NCBI GenBank assembly: GCA_016788425.1
Contig: JAEURQ010000003.1
Coordinates: 93,282 to 157,281 of the forward strand
DNA: 64,000 nucleotides
Direction of reading: 5' to 3'
Origin: Chthonomonas sp.
GTDB taxonomy: Bacteria > Armatimonadota > Fimbriimonadia > Fimbriimonadales > Fimbriimonadaceae
The notes beneath the pieces are model-generated. The model was not told the origin of the DNA. It saw nothing but the letters and a program-made list of their open reading frames with translations, and made no database searches. How positions within the stretch are numbered: the stretch's first letter is position 1; each line of letters begins with the position of its first letter. Shown here one piece after another: positions 41,145-48,761 of this stretch. A program made the position numbers and the translations under genes.

Positions 41145-41897
41145 CTACGCCTGAACGCCGACGTCCTTGCCAAATGTGCCCGCCGCCAGTTCGTTGGCCA
41201 ACCGCAGCGCGTTGCGGATGTGCGAGGGCCGCGCCATCAGGAACATGCGCCCCGGCTCGGTGGTGGGGTCCACCATGGTTTGCTTATGCTGCTCTACGGC
41301 GTCCCGGATCAGCTTCGCGAGTTCCAGGTCGTGACCCTTGCCGCGACCCGCGGGAACAATCTCCAAGTAAACGGCCAGCAGAATCGGCGCCTTGTTGATG
41401 TGGTCGGTGTTGAACACCTTACGCGCCACCCGAACCGCCTCGGTCACCTTTTTGTTGTGAGCCAGCGCCTCGGCGTAGCGCAGAGTGTCGTTCACGCGGC
41501 GATCCTCGGTTTCGGCGTCGCGACTCGCGATTTCGAGCGTCAGCTCAGCCAAGTCCCAGCGCTTTGCGGTTCGGTAGATGTCGCCGTAACGCCACATATC
41601 CTCTTCCACCAGCTTGGTGGTATCCAGGTTCTGAACAACCAGGTCAACGTAAGCCTGAAAGCGGCGATCACCCTCTTCGGCGGAAATCTTCTTGGTTTCG
41701 ACCCAATCGCGGGTGCGCTCGTAGGCGTTGCGGATGCCGATTTGCAGCTGCTCCGCCGAAACCTTCGATGCATTGCGCGGATCGTTCGGATCGAGCAACG
41801 TGCGGTCGCAACCCAGCAGCGCCATGCCCGCCAGCACCAAGAACGCGGCCCTAGTCTTGATCAAACGTCTCGTACCGCTCTCCCGCAAATCGTCCAT
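41145..41897 (-). CDS. Lipoprotein of unknown function, overlapping pyrC
   Basis: A 250-residue predicted lipoprotein: RRLIKTRAAFLVLAGMALLGC is the signal and lipobox (LLGC). The mature part is helical with a tetratricopeptide-like feel (RYGDIYRTAKRWDLAELTLE, LRYAEALAHNKKVTEAVRVA), but no family is recognised. From the ATG at 41897 the gene overlaps the pyrC 3' end by 47 bases. A TTG at 41864 would leave only 14 bases of overlap and a tighter signal peptide (239 residues), and may be the real start. It is the last gene of the pyr operon. Confidence 0.75.
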   Translation of the reverse strand: MDDLRESGTRRLIKTRAAFLVLAGMALLGCDRTLLDPNDPRNASKVSAEQLQIGIRNAYERTRDWVETKKISAEEGDRRFQAYVDLVVQNLDTTKLVEEDMWRYGDIYRTAKRWDLAELTLEIASRDAETEDRRVNDTLRYAEALAHNKKVTEAVRVARKVFNTDHINKAPILLAVYLEIVPAGRGKGHDLELAKLIRDAVEQHKQTMVDPTTEPGRMFLMARPSHIRNALRLANELAAGTFGKDVGVQA

Positions 41898-43179
41898 CGC
41901 AATACACTTCCGACCCGCAGAACGTCAGCATGGACTTGCCGCGGAACTCCATTCCATCAAACGGCGAAATCTTCGCCTTGGTTGAAGTACGCCGCGCGTC
42001 AAATCGCCATTCGCAGTTCGGATCGATCACGGTGACCTGCGCGACCGGCGTTTCAGTCGGCTTGAGCGTGCCCGCGTCGAGCCCGACAATGCGCGCCGGT
42101 TCGGTGCTGAGCTTGCGAATCGTGTCCAGCGGACTGAGCAGACCCTTGTGCGTGATGTTGGTGAGCGTCGCGGCGAGCACGGTTTCCAGCCCGGGCATGC
42201 CGAAGGGCGCCTCCTCAAACGGCACCAGCACCTCGTAGGCCGCGTGCGGACTGTGGTCGCTCGCGATCGAATCAATCGTGCCGTCGCTCAACGCTTGCTG
42301 AAGAATGTCAATGTCAATCTGCGTGCGGAACGGCGGCGTCGTTTTGTATCGCGGATCGAACTCGCCGACCATTTCGTCGGTGATCATCAGATACTGCGGA
42401 CACACTTCGCAGGTGACCGGCGCGCCGAGATACTTCGCCTGCCGAATCATTTCGATGCCGCCCCACGTGCTGACCCGCAAAATGTGGACCGCGCAACCCG
42501 TGTGAAGCGCCAGCAGGCAGTTGCGCATGATCATGATCTCTTCGGCGCTGCGCGGAATGCCCTTGAGCCCCAGCATGGCGCTGGTCGGGCCCTCGTTCAT
42601 CACGCCGCCCTCGCTCAGGGTCGTGTCCTCGCAGTGAGCCATGATCGGCAAGTTCAGTTGGCGGCAATATTCCATCGCCCGCGTCATGATCTTGCTGTTC
42701 TGAATCGGGGCACCCTCGTCGCTGGCGGCGACAATGCCCGCCTTTTTCAGCGCGGCGAGGTCCGTAATCTGGTCCACCGACCCTTGCCGAGTCAGCGCGC
42801 CGACCGGCGCGACGAAAATGCCACCCGCTTCCGGCGAGGCCGCGCGATCGAGGATGAAGTCAATCAGCTGCGGGCGATCGAGGCGCGGAGTGGTGTTGGG
42901 CATGCAGCAGATGGTGGTGAACCCGCCCGCCGCGGCCGCCTTGGTGCCGCTGATAATGCTCTCCTTGTGATCCTCGCCGGGCTCGCGCAGGTGCGCGTGC
43001 AGGTCCACCAGACCCGGCGTAATCCACATGTCGGTGCAGTCGTACACCTCCTCCACACCGCGGGTATCCACCTCGACGCCCATTTCGATGATCCGATCGT
43101 CTTCGATGAGCACCGAGCCGACCAGGTCCAGCTCTTGCGAGGGGTCCAAAATGCGTCCGTTCTTCAGCAAGGTTCTCAT
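41851..43179 (-). CDS. pyrC: Dihydroorotase
   Basis: A 442-residue type I dihydroorotase, forming dihydroorotate from carbamoyl-aspartate in pyrimidine synthesis. The zinc motif is GLVDLHAHLREPGED, followed by GFTTICCMPNTTP, the loop SDEGAPIQNSK and the C-terminal IASDHSPHA with the catalytic Asp. Its ATG overlaps the pyrB stop by 4 bases. Part of pyrR-pyrB-pyrC-lipoprotein, with all junctions overlapping. Confidence 0.95.
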   Translation of the reverse strand: MRTLLKNGRILDPSQELDLVGSVLIEDDRIIEMGVEVDTRGVEEVYDCTDMWITPGLVDLHAHLREPGEDHKESIISGTKAAAAGGFTTICCMPNTTPRLDRPQLIDFILDRAASPEAGGIFVAPVGALTRQGSVDQITDLAALKKAGIVAASDEGAPIQNSKIMTRAMEYCRQLNLPIMAHCEDTTLSEGGVMNEGPTSAMLGLKGIPRSAEEIMIMRNCLLALHTGCAVHILRVSTWGGIEMIRQAKYLGAPVTCEVCPQYLMITDEMVGEFDPRYKTTPPFRTQIDIDILQQALSDGTIDSIASDHSPHAAYEVLVPFEEAPFGMPGLETVLAATLTNITHKGLLSPLDTIRKLSTEPARIVGLDAGTLKPTETPVAQVTVIDPNCEWRFDARRTSTKAKISPFDGMEFRGKSMLTFCGSEVYCDGRFAGERYETFDQD

Positions 43180-44087
43180 GCGCTTTCTCCGCTAAACACG
43201 TAGTCGAGCGCGGCCATGCGCGCGAAAATGCAGTTCTCCACCTGGTTCAAAATGTGCGAGGCGCTCCCATCGGCGGTCAGGTCGTCAATCTCCACGCCGC
43301 GATTCATGGGGCCCGGGTGCATGACAATCGCGTCCTTGTTGGCGTAGCGCAAGGTGTTGCCGTTGATCTGATACATCCGCCGAAACTCGTTGACGCTGGT
43401 GAGCAAGCCGTCGTCCATGCGCTCGCGTTGCAACCGCAAGCACATCACCACGTCCGCCCCGCGAATGCCGGGGTTCAGGTCGTAATAAATATGGCCCGGC
43501 AACCGCGCGGGATGCCCCGGCATAAGCGTGCGCGGCCCGACGAATCGCACCTCGTTGCCCAGCATGCTCAGCAAAAACGCGTTGGAGCGAGCGACCCGCG
43601 AGTGCGCGACGTCGCCGACGATCGCGATGGTGAGCCCTTGCAGCGTGCCAAAGTGGTCGGCAATGGTCAGCGCGTCACCCAGCGCCTGAGTCGGGTGCTC
43701 GTGCTTGCCGTCACCCGCGTTGATGACGGGCCCTTCGAAAAACTGCTGCGCGAGCGCCGCCGACCCGCTGGCCGGATGCCGAATCACCATCGCGTCCAGC
43801 CGCTCGTGCTTGAGCGTAAGAATCGTGTCGCGGAACGTTTCGCCCTTGGCCATGCTGCTGCCCTGGCTGGCAAAGTTCACGCAGGTGTGACCCAAGTAGT
43901 GCGCGGCCTGCTCAAAGCTGACCCGCGTACGAGTGGAGCCCTCGAAGAACAGAAGCCCGATGCGCTTGCCGCCTTCGGGTTTGCTCGCACCAGAGTTGAG
44001 ATGCTCGCGATGCTGGCGAGCGCGCTCAATCAGCGCCTCAATTGTCGGCACGTCGAGCGTGCGAATGGCGGTCAGGGCGCGGCTCAC
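43176..44087 (-). CDS. pyrB: Aspartate carbamoyltransferase catalytic chain
   Basis: A 303-residue ATCase catalytic subunit. FFEGSTRTRVSFEQAAHYLG carries the carbamoyl-phosphate loop (STRTR); SSMAKGETFRDTI, VIRHPASGSAAL and HPTQALGDALTI are the other active-site segments. No pyrI regulatory chain is present. It overlaps pyrR and pyrC by 4 bases each, implying coupled translation. Confidence 0.96.
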   Translation of the reverse strand: MSRALTAIRTLDVPTIEALIERARQHREHLNSGASKPEGGKRIGLLFFEGSTRTRVSFEQAAHYLGHTCVNFASQGSSMAKGETFRDTILTLKHERLDAMVIRHPASGSAALAQQFFEGPVINAGDGKHEHPTQALGDALTIADHFGTLQGLTIAIVGDVAHSRVARSNAFLLSMLGNEVRFVGPRTLMPGHPARLPGHIYYDLNPGIRGADVVMCLRLQRERMDDGLLTSVNEFRRMYQINGNTLRYANKDAIVMHPGPMNRGVEIDDLTADGSASHILNQVENCIFARMAALDYVFSGESA

Positions 44088-44608
44088 ACCGTCACCTCTT
44101 CGTGCAGAACGGCGTCCTCGCCATCGAGCTCGTGAACCTTAACAATAATGCGGTCGGCGGGCTCGGTCACCACCACGCGCCCCACAAAATCGGGCTGAAT
44201 CGGGAGCTCCCGATGGCCGCGATCAATGAGGCTGGCGAGTAGCACTTTGCTGGGTCGCCCGAACTTCAGAATCGCGTCGATGGCGGCACGGATGGTGCGC
44301 CCCGTGAATACGACTTCGTCCACCAACAGCACGGTTTTGCCGTTGACTTCAAACGGCACCTCGCTTTGGTCTTCGCCATCAAAGGGGGCGTCGTCGCGAT
44401 AGGGTCGCACGTCGAGCTTGCCGCAGGGCACGGTTTGACCCTCAATCTCGGTCATGTGCCAGGCCAAACGTTTGGCGATGGGATATCCCCGCCGCAACAC
44501 GCCAAGCACCACCAGGTTTTCCGCGCCGTGGTTCGCCTCAAGCACCTCGTGCCCAATCCGCCCCAAGGTCCGCTTCATCGCACTCGCATCCAGGAGCACC
44601 GAACTCAT
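44084..44608 (-). CDS. pyrR: PyrR-type regulator / uracil phosphoribosyltransferase
   Basis: A 174-residue PyrR homologue with the PRPP loop VLLVDEVVFTGRTIRAAID. In Bacillus PyrR binds leader RNA to attenuate pyr genes and also has uracil phosphoribosyltransferase activity. Here it heads pyrR-pyrB-pyrC, and CATAAT ends 6 bases before its ATG, leaving no leader for a PyrR-binding loop or attenuator. Its regulatory mode may therefore differ, or the enzyme activity may be its main role. Confidence 0.92.
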   Translation of the reverse strand: MSSVLLDASAMKRTLGRIGHEVLEANHGAENLVVLGVLRRGYPIAKRLAWHMTEIEGQTVPCGKLDVRPYRDDAPFDGEDQSEVPFEVNGKTVLLVDEVVFTGRTIRAAIDAILKFGRPSKVLLASLIDRGHRELPIQPDFVGRVVVTEPADRIIVKVHELDGEDAVLHEEVTV

Positions 44609-44614
44609 GGGGTT

Positions 44615-44620
44615 ATTATG
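44615..44620 (-). promoter_or_regulatory. -10 box (CATAAT) abutting pyrR ATG
   Basis: Minus-strand CATAAT ends 6 bases before the ATG at 44608. No leader or attenuator can fit. Confidence 0.55.
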
Positions 44621-44653
44621 GCTGGTTGGTCGCGCGGGGGCTGTTGGGGTGGA

Positions 44654-45547
44654 TTAAGGGAGCGGACGAGACTTGTTCGCGGACCTTCGCCGCGCAAGCA
44701 GGGTGCTGGCGGCGAGGGCAAGCAAGCCATTCGGCTCGGGAGCGACCGCGACCAGGGTGTACTTTGCTCCGGTGTGCGTGGCGCCGGGGACTATGGTTGT
44801 TGTGTTTGCCAAGCCCGAATCGAACCCTGCGGTAATCGTCAAACCAGTTTCTCCCGGCCGGGTGCCATAGGTGCCTCCGAGAGAGAGCATCGAAACCCAG
44901 TTCACATCGAAGAGGCGGAAAGATGTGCCGTTAGGCACCCTAAATCCATATCGAGCAGTGGGGAAACCGGTGGGATCGATAACGCGCCCCTTCATGTACG
45001 AAGCCAACCCTACCGGTCTAAGACTTTCGCCGGAACCCTGCGTACCCTGACGCCAAGCGCTCGGGAGTGTTTGCGAGTAGTCAATTCTGGCCGTGTCCGG
45101 CATGCCATCGTGGTTGAGATCAACGAACGCGGTTTCGGTCCTCCATGCGGGAACCAGTGCACCATTCGTGATTGACTCGATGTAATTGTTTTGGTTGGCA
45201 CCTGCCGGTCGCACTTTCCTAAAGCTTTGCGAGTTTAGAGGAGGATTCTGATTTGCGTCTCCACAAAATGTACGATCAAATGCCAAGTTGACGGTCATTG
45301 AAACTGCGTAGATAGCACCAGGGGTGGGATGGGAAGCTAGGCAAAACAACGAAACCTTAAACGCTCCCCCACTAAGCGGCACTGCAAGCCGGTTCGTGAT
45401 CTCACGGCCGACAGCAGCTTGCGCGTCAACTCCCGACGCCCTTGCCCGTTGAGCGGTTGCTTCATCCCCGTAGCCGAACCAGAATCGCACGGTCTGACCA
45501 ACGGCCAGCACGGGGAGGAAGGCAGCCGCCAGAAAATATCTCCTCAT
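44654..45547 (-). CDS. PEP-CTERM-like secreted protein, paralogue C
   Basis: A 297-residue exported protein: signal peptide (MRRYFLAAAFLPVLAVGQ), a conserved body and a sorting-signal tail, APEPNGLLALAASTLLARRR, followed by 10 further residues. The PEP motif, short hydrophobic run and Arg cluster fit exosortase targeting. Body motifs shared with both neighbours include FDRTFCGDANQNPPLNSQSF, PSAWRQGTQGSGESLRPVGL and a calcium-loop-like DLNHDGMPD. It is the last of three tandem paralogues, its ATG overlapping the previous stop by 4 bases. No exosortase lies in the window. Confidence 0.82.
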   Translation of the reverse strand: MRRYFLAAAFLPVLAVGQTVRFWFGYGDEATAQRARASGVDAQAAVGREITNRLAVPLSGGAFKVSLFCLASHPTPGAIYAVSMTVNLAFDRTFCGDANQNPPLNSQSFRKVRPAGANQNNYIESITNGALVPAWRTETAFVDLNHDGMPDTARIDYSQTLPSAWRQGTQGSGESLRPVGLASYMKGRVIDPTGFPTARYGFRVPNGTSFRLFDVNWVSMLSLGGTYGTRPGETGLTITAGFDSGLANTTTIVPGATHTGAKYTLVAVAPEPNGLLALAASTLLARRRSANKSRPLP

Positions 45548-46425
45548 GTCCGCCTCCGCCGCGCAAGCACCATGCTGGCGGCGAGGGCGAGCAAGCCATT
45601 TGGTTCGGGAGCGACCGCGACCAGGGTGTACTTCGCGCCGGTGTGGGCTGAGTTGCTCAAGATTGATGTGGCGTTGGCAAGGCCAGTTTGAGTGCTTGTT
45701 GTGATTGTCAGGCCCGTCTCGCCATGCGCGTTCCCATAAGTAGAACCCACCGATAGCATTGAAACCCAGTTCACGTCGAAAAGCCGGAACGGAGTTCCGT
45801 TTGGAATCTTAAAACTTGAAAAGGCACCTGCAAACTGCGTGGGAGTTACGAGTCGTGGCGTCATGTAAGTCGCTAATCCTACGGGCCGCAGGCTCTCGCC
45901 CGAGCCCTGGGTTCCTTGGCGCCAGGCGCTTGGAAATGCTTGCGTATAAGAAAGTTGCGCCGTATCCTGAATCCCATCGTTATCCTCGTCACTGCGTTTA
46001 TTGCCACTGACCCAGGCCGGCAAGATACCGCCATCCGTTATGGCTTGGAGGTAGTCGTTTGGATTTGTCCCAGAAGGACGAACTTTGCGAAAGCTTTGTG
46101 CGTTGAGCGGCGGATTCTGATTGGCATCTCCGCAATAGGTACGGTCGAATGCCAGGTTTACGGATGCCGTGTTGAGCAACCGATCAATTCCCGATGAGCT
46201 ATTTACAACGCACCACATCTGGACTTTGAAGCTTCCCATTGCGGGAACGGCAAGACGCGCAGGAATCTCGCGTCCAACCGCTGCCTGAGAATCTATTCCG
46301 CTAACGCGAGCGAGTTGCGAGGTACTAGAGTCGCCATACGCAAACCAGTAGCGAATTGACGTGTGCTGCGCTTGACCAACGGCCAACACCGGAAGGAGAG
46401 CGGCTACGAGCAGGTATCCCTTCAT
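45544..46425 (-). CDS. PEP-CTERM-like secreted protein, paralogue B
   Basis: A 293-residue paralogue: signal peptide MKGYLLVAALLPVLAVGQA, the shared CGDANQNPPLNAQSFRKVRP and AWRQGTQGSGESLRPVGLAT blocks, an acidic loop DEDNDGIQD, and a tail APEPNGLLALAASMVLARRR. Its start shares one base with the stop of paralogue A (TAATG), so the three are translated as a coupled set. The body is less conserved than the tail. Function is unknown; a surface or matrix protein is inferred from the sorting signal. Confidence 0.82.
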   Translation of the reverse strand: MKGYLLVAALLPVLAVGQAQHTSIRYWFAYGDSSTSQLARVSGIDSQAAVGREIPARLAVPAMGSFKVQMWCVVNSSSGIDRLLNTASVNLAFDRTYCGDANQNPPLNAQSFRKVRPSGTNPNDYLQAITDGGILPAWVSGNKRSDEDNDGIQDTAQLSYTQAFPSAWRQGTQGSGESLRPVGLATYMTPRLVTPTQFAGAFSSFKIPNGTPFRLFDVNWVSMLSVGSTYGNAHGETGLTITTSTQTGLANATSILSNSAHTGAKYTLVAVAPEPNGLLALAASMVLARRRRT

Positions 46426-47336
46426 TATCGCCTCCGCCGGGCAAGCAGGATGCTGGCAGCGAGGGCGAGCAAGCCGTTCGGCTCGGGAGCGACCGCGACC
46501 AGGCTGTACTTCGCCCCGGTGTGGGCTGAGCTTCCAATAATTGAGGTCGAATTGGCTAACCCAATCTGAGGACTCGCCGTGATCGTCAGTCCAGTCTCTC
46601 CGGTTTTCGTACCGTAAGTGTCGGCCAGCGACATCATGGACACCCAGTTCAAGTCAAACAAGCGCATCGGGGTGGCGTTTGGGATCTTAAAGGCATAGAG
46701 TCCATTTGGAAAACCGGGCGGGTCAATGATGCGCGCACCCAAGTAGGTCGCTAATCCTACCGGTCTCAAGCTTTCGCCCAGGCCCTGCGTGCCTTGTCGC
46801 CATGCACTCGGCAGCCTCTGAAGGTAGTCAATTTGCGCTGTATCTTGCACGCCATTGTTATCCAAATCGCTAATCGTGTTAGCATTCCTCCACGCGGGGA
46901 CGATCGCGCCATTTGAAAACGCTTCGAGATAATTGTTCTGATTTGCTCCAGCTGGCCGAACCTTTCGGAAGCTCTGTGAGTTTAGGGGCGGATTTTGATT
47001 TGCATCGCCGCAGAAAGTGCGATCGAACGCAACGTTAATACTCGGCAAGGCTAACTCTGCGACACCCGCTGGATTACTCATTTCGCACCAGAACTGAACC
47101 TTGAATGCTCTTCCGCTGGTGGGCACGGCGAGACGTCCGGCAATCTCCCTGCCGACCGCCGCCGAGGGATCGACACCGCTTGCTCTTGCTCGCTGCGCGC
47201 TCGCTTCGTCCCCGTAGGCGAACCACATGCGAATAGGAATCGCCGGAGCTTGAGCGCTCACCAACCATGGCGTTGCGACGACCAGCAGAATGAGGCCGGA
47301 CAGACGCACCCATCCCGGGCAAGAAGAAAGAGACAC
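46425..47336 (-). CDS. PEP-CTERM-like secreted protein, paralogue A (first of operon)
   Basis: A 303-residue paralogue starting with GTG: MSLSSCPGWVRLSGLILLVV is the signal region. Shared blocks: RMWFAYGDEASAQRARASGV, CGDANQNPPLNSQSFRKVRP, DLDNNGVQD, PSAWRQGTQGLGESLRPVGL and tail APEPNGLLALAASILLARRR. A TAGAAT lies 5 bases before the GTG, close to the leaderless spacing seen elsewhere. It leads the three-gene set read leftward and diverges from purA. Confidence 0.82.
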   Translation of the reverse strand: MSLSSCPGWVRLSGLILLVVATPWLVSAQAPAIPIRMWFAYGDEASAQRARASGVDPSAAVGREIAGRLAVPTSGRAFKVQFWCEMSNPAGVAELALPSINVAFDRTFCGDANQNPPLNSQSFRKVRPAGANQNNYLEAFSNGAIVPAWRNANTISDLDNNGVQDTAQIDYLQRLPSAWRQGTQGLGESLRPVGLATYLGARIIDPPGFPNGLYAFKIPNATPMRLFDLNWVSMMSLADTYGTKTGETGLTITASPQIGLANSTSIIGSSAHTGAKYSLVAVAPEPNGLLALAASILLARRRR

Positions 47337-47421
47337 ACCTCATTCTAACTGAAGTCCCCCAAAATCCGAGCACTTTTCGCCAGCAAAATTATCTGACCTT
47401 CGCCGAATCGGGCCACCCCGG

Positions 47422-47466
47422 TATAATTTTCCAACGGTGCCCGGAATGGGCTCCACTGGAGACCCA
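47422..47466 (+). promoter_or_regulatory. purA promoter and Shine-Dalgarno hairpin
   Basis: TATAAT (47422-47427) predicts a leader of about 38 bases. In it TGGGCTCC (47447-47454) can pair with GGAG and CCCA (47458-47466, one bulged A) over a 3-base loop. The GGAG is the purA ribosome binding site (10 bases from the ATG), so it would be hidden in the stem. Confidence 0.55.
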
Positions 47467-47471
47467 GCCGG

Positions 47472-48761
47472 ATGTCAACTCTCGTTATCGTCGGTGCCCA
47501 ATGGGGCGATGAAGCCAAGGGCAAGATGGTGGACGTGCTCGCCCAAGACGCGAAGCACGTGATTCGCTATAGCGGCGGCAACAACGCCGGACACACCGTC
47601 ATCGTCGGCGACAAAACCTTCAAATTCCAACTCCTGCCGGCGGGCATTTTGCACCGCGACAGCACCGCCATCCTCGGCGGCGGCATGGTGATTGACCCCA
47701 AGGGGCTGCTGGATGAGCTCGACCGCACGATCGCGATTCAGCCTGAGATCGGCAAGCTCATGATCTCGCGCGCGGCGCACGTCGTGTTCCCCTATCACCG
47801 CCTGCTGGACGAGCTCGAAGAAGAAGCCCGAGGTAACAACAAAATCGGCACCACCAGCCGCGGCATCGGCCCGGCTTATCAAGACAAGGTCTCGCGGATC
47901 GGCATCCGTATGTGCGAGTTTGTGTGCGAGCGACGGTTCCGCGAACGGCTGAGCGAAGTCATCGCCGTCAAGAATCGCTATCTGGCGCTCTTTGGCAAGG
48001 CCGAACTCGATTTCGACGCCGTGTTCACCGAATACGAAGCCTACGCCAACCGCCTGCGACCCTACGTCTGCGACACAGACTGGCTTGTGCAGGAAGCCGT
48101 TTACCGCGGCGACAAGGTGCTCTTTGAGGGCGCGCAAGGCACGTTCCTGGACCTGGATCACGGCACGTACCCCTACGTCACGAGCAGCCATCCGGTGGCC
48201 GCCGGTGCTTGTTTGGGCACGGGCATCGGTCCGCGCGCCATCGAAAACGTGCTGGGCGTGTGCAAGGCCTACACCACCCGCGTGGGTTCGGGACCGTTCC
48301 CGACCGAGCTCCTGGATGACATCGGCGAGCAGATTCGTCAGCAAGGCCAGGAATTTGGCACCGTCACCGGACGTTCGCGCCGCACGGGTTGGCTCGACTT
48401 GGTCGCGCTGCGCCAGTCGGCCCGGCTCAACTCGTTGAGCGGTTGGGTGGTCACGCGGCTGGACGTGCTGCGCGACATTCCCGAGCTGAAACTCGCGATC
48501 GGCTACGAACTCGACGGTCAACCGATTGAATATCTGCCCGCCGACATCGAGGATTTCGCCCGCGTGACGCCGGTGTTCCGCACGATTCCGGGGTGGACCG
48601 AAGACCTCTGCCCAATGCGCAGTTACGACGAGCTTCCGGCGACGGTGAAGGAATACATGCGCGTGATTGAGGAGTTCACGGGCACGCCGGTGGCCATCGC
48701 GAGCATCGGCCCGGATCGCGCCGAGACGATCATTATCAAGCCCGAACTGATTTGGGGCTAG
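47472..48761 (+). CDS. purA: Adenylosuccinate synthetase
   Basis: A 429-residue GTP-dependent enzyme joining IMP and aspartate on the way to AMP. The P-loop-like GAQWGDEAKGKMVD, IRYSGGNNAGHTV, TTSRGIGPAYQDK, FEGAQGTFLDLDHGTYPYVT (quoted as FEGAQGTFLDLDHGTYP) and the C-terminal GPDRAETI are all present. Unlike most nearby housekeeping genes it has a true leader and ribosome binding site. It converges on the GGDEF gene with a 4-base overlap. Confidence 0.96.
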   Translation: MSTLVIVGAQWGDEAKGKMVDVLAQDAKHVIRYSGGNNAGHTVIVGDKTFKFQLLPAGILHRDSTAILGGGMVIDPKGLLDELDRTIAIQPEIGKLMISRAAHVVFPYHRLLDELEEEARGNNKIGTTSRGIGPAYQDKVSRIGIRMCEFVCERRFRERLSEVIAVKNRYLALFGKAELDFDAVFTEYEAYANRLRPYVCDTDWLVQEAVYRGDKVLFEGAQGTFLDLDHGTYPYVTSSHPVAAGACLGTGIGPRAIENVLGVCKAYTTRVGSGPFPTELLDDIGEQIRQQGQEFGTVTGRSRRTGWLDLVALRQSARLNSLSGWVVTRLDVLRDIPELKLAIGYELDGQPIEYLPADIEDFARVTPVFRTIPGWTEDLCPMRSYDELPATVKEYMRVIEEFTGTPVAIASIGPDRAETIIIKPELIWG

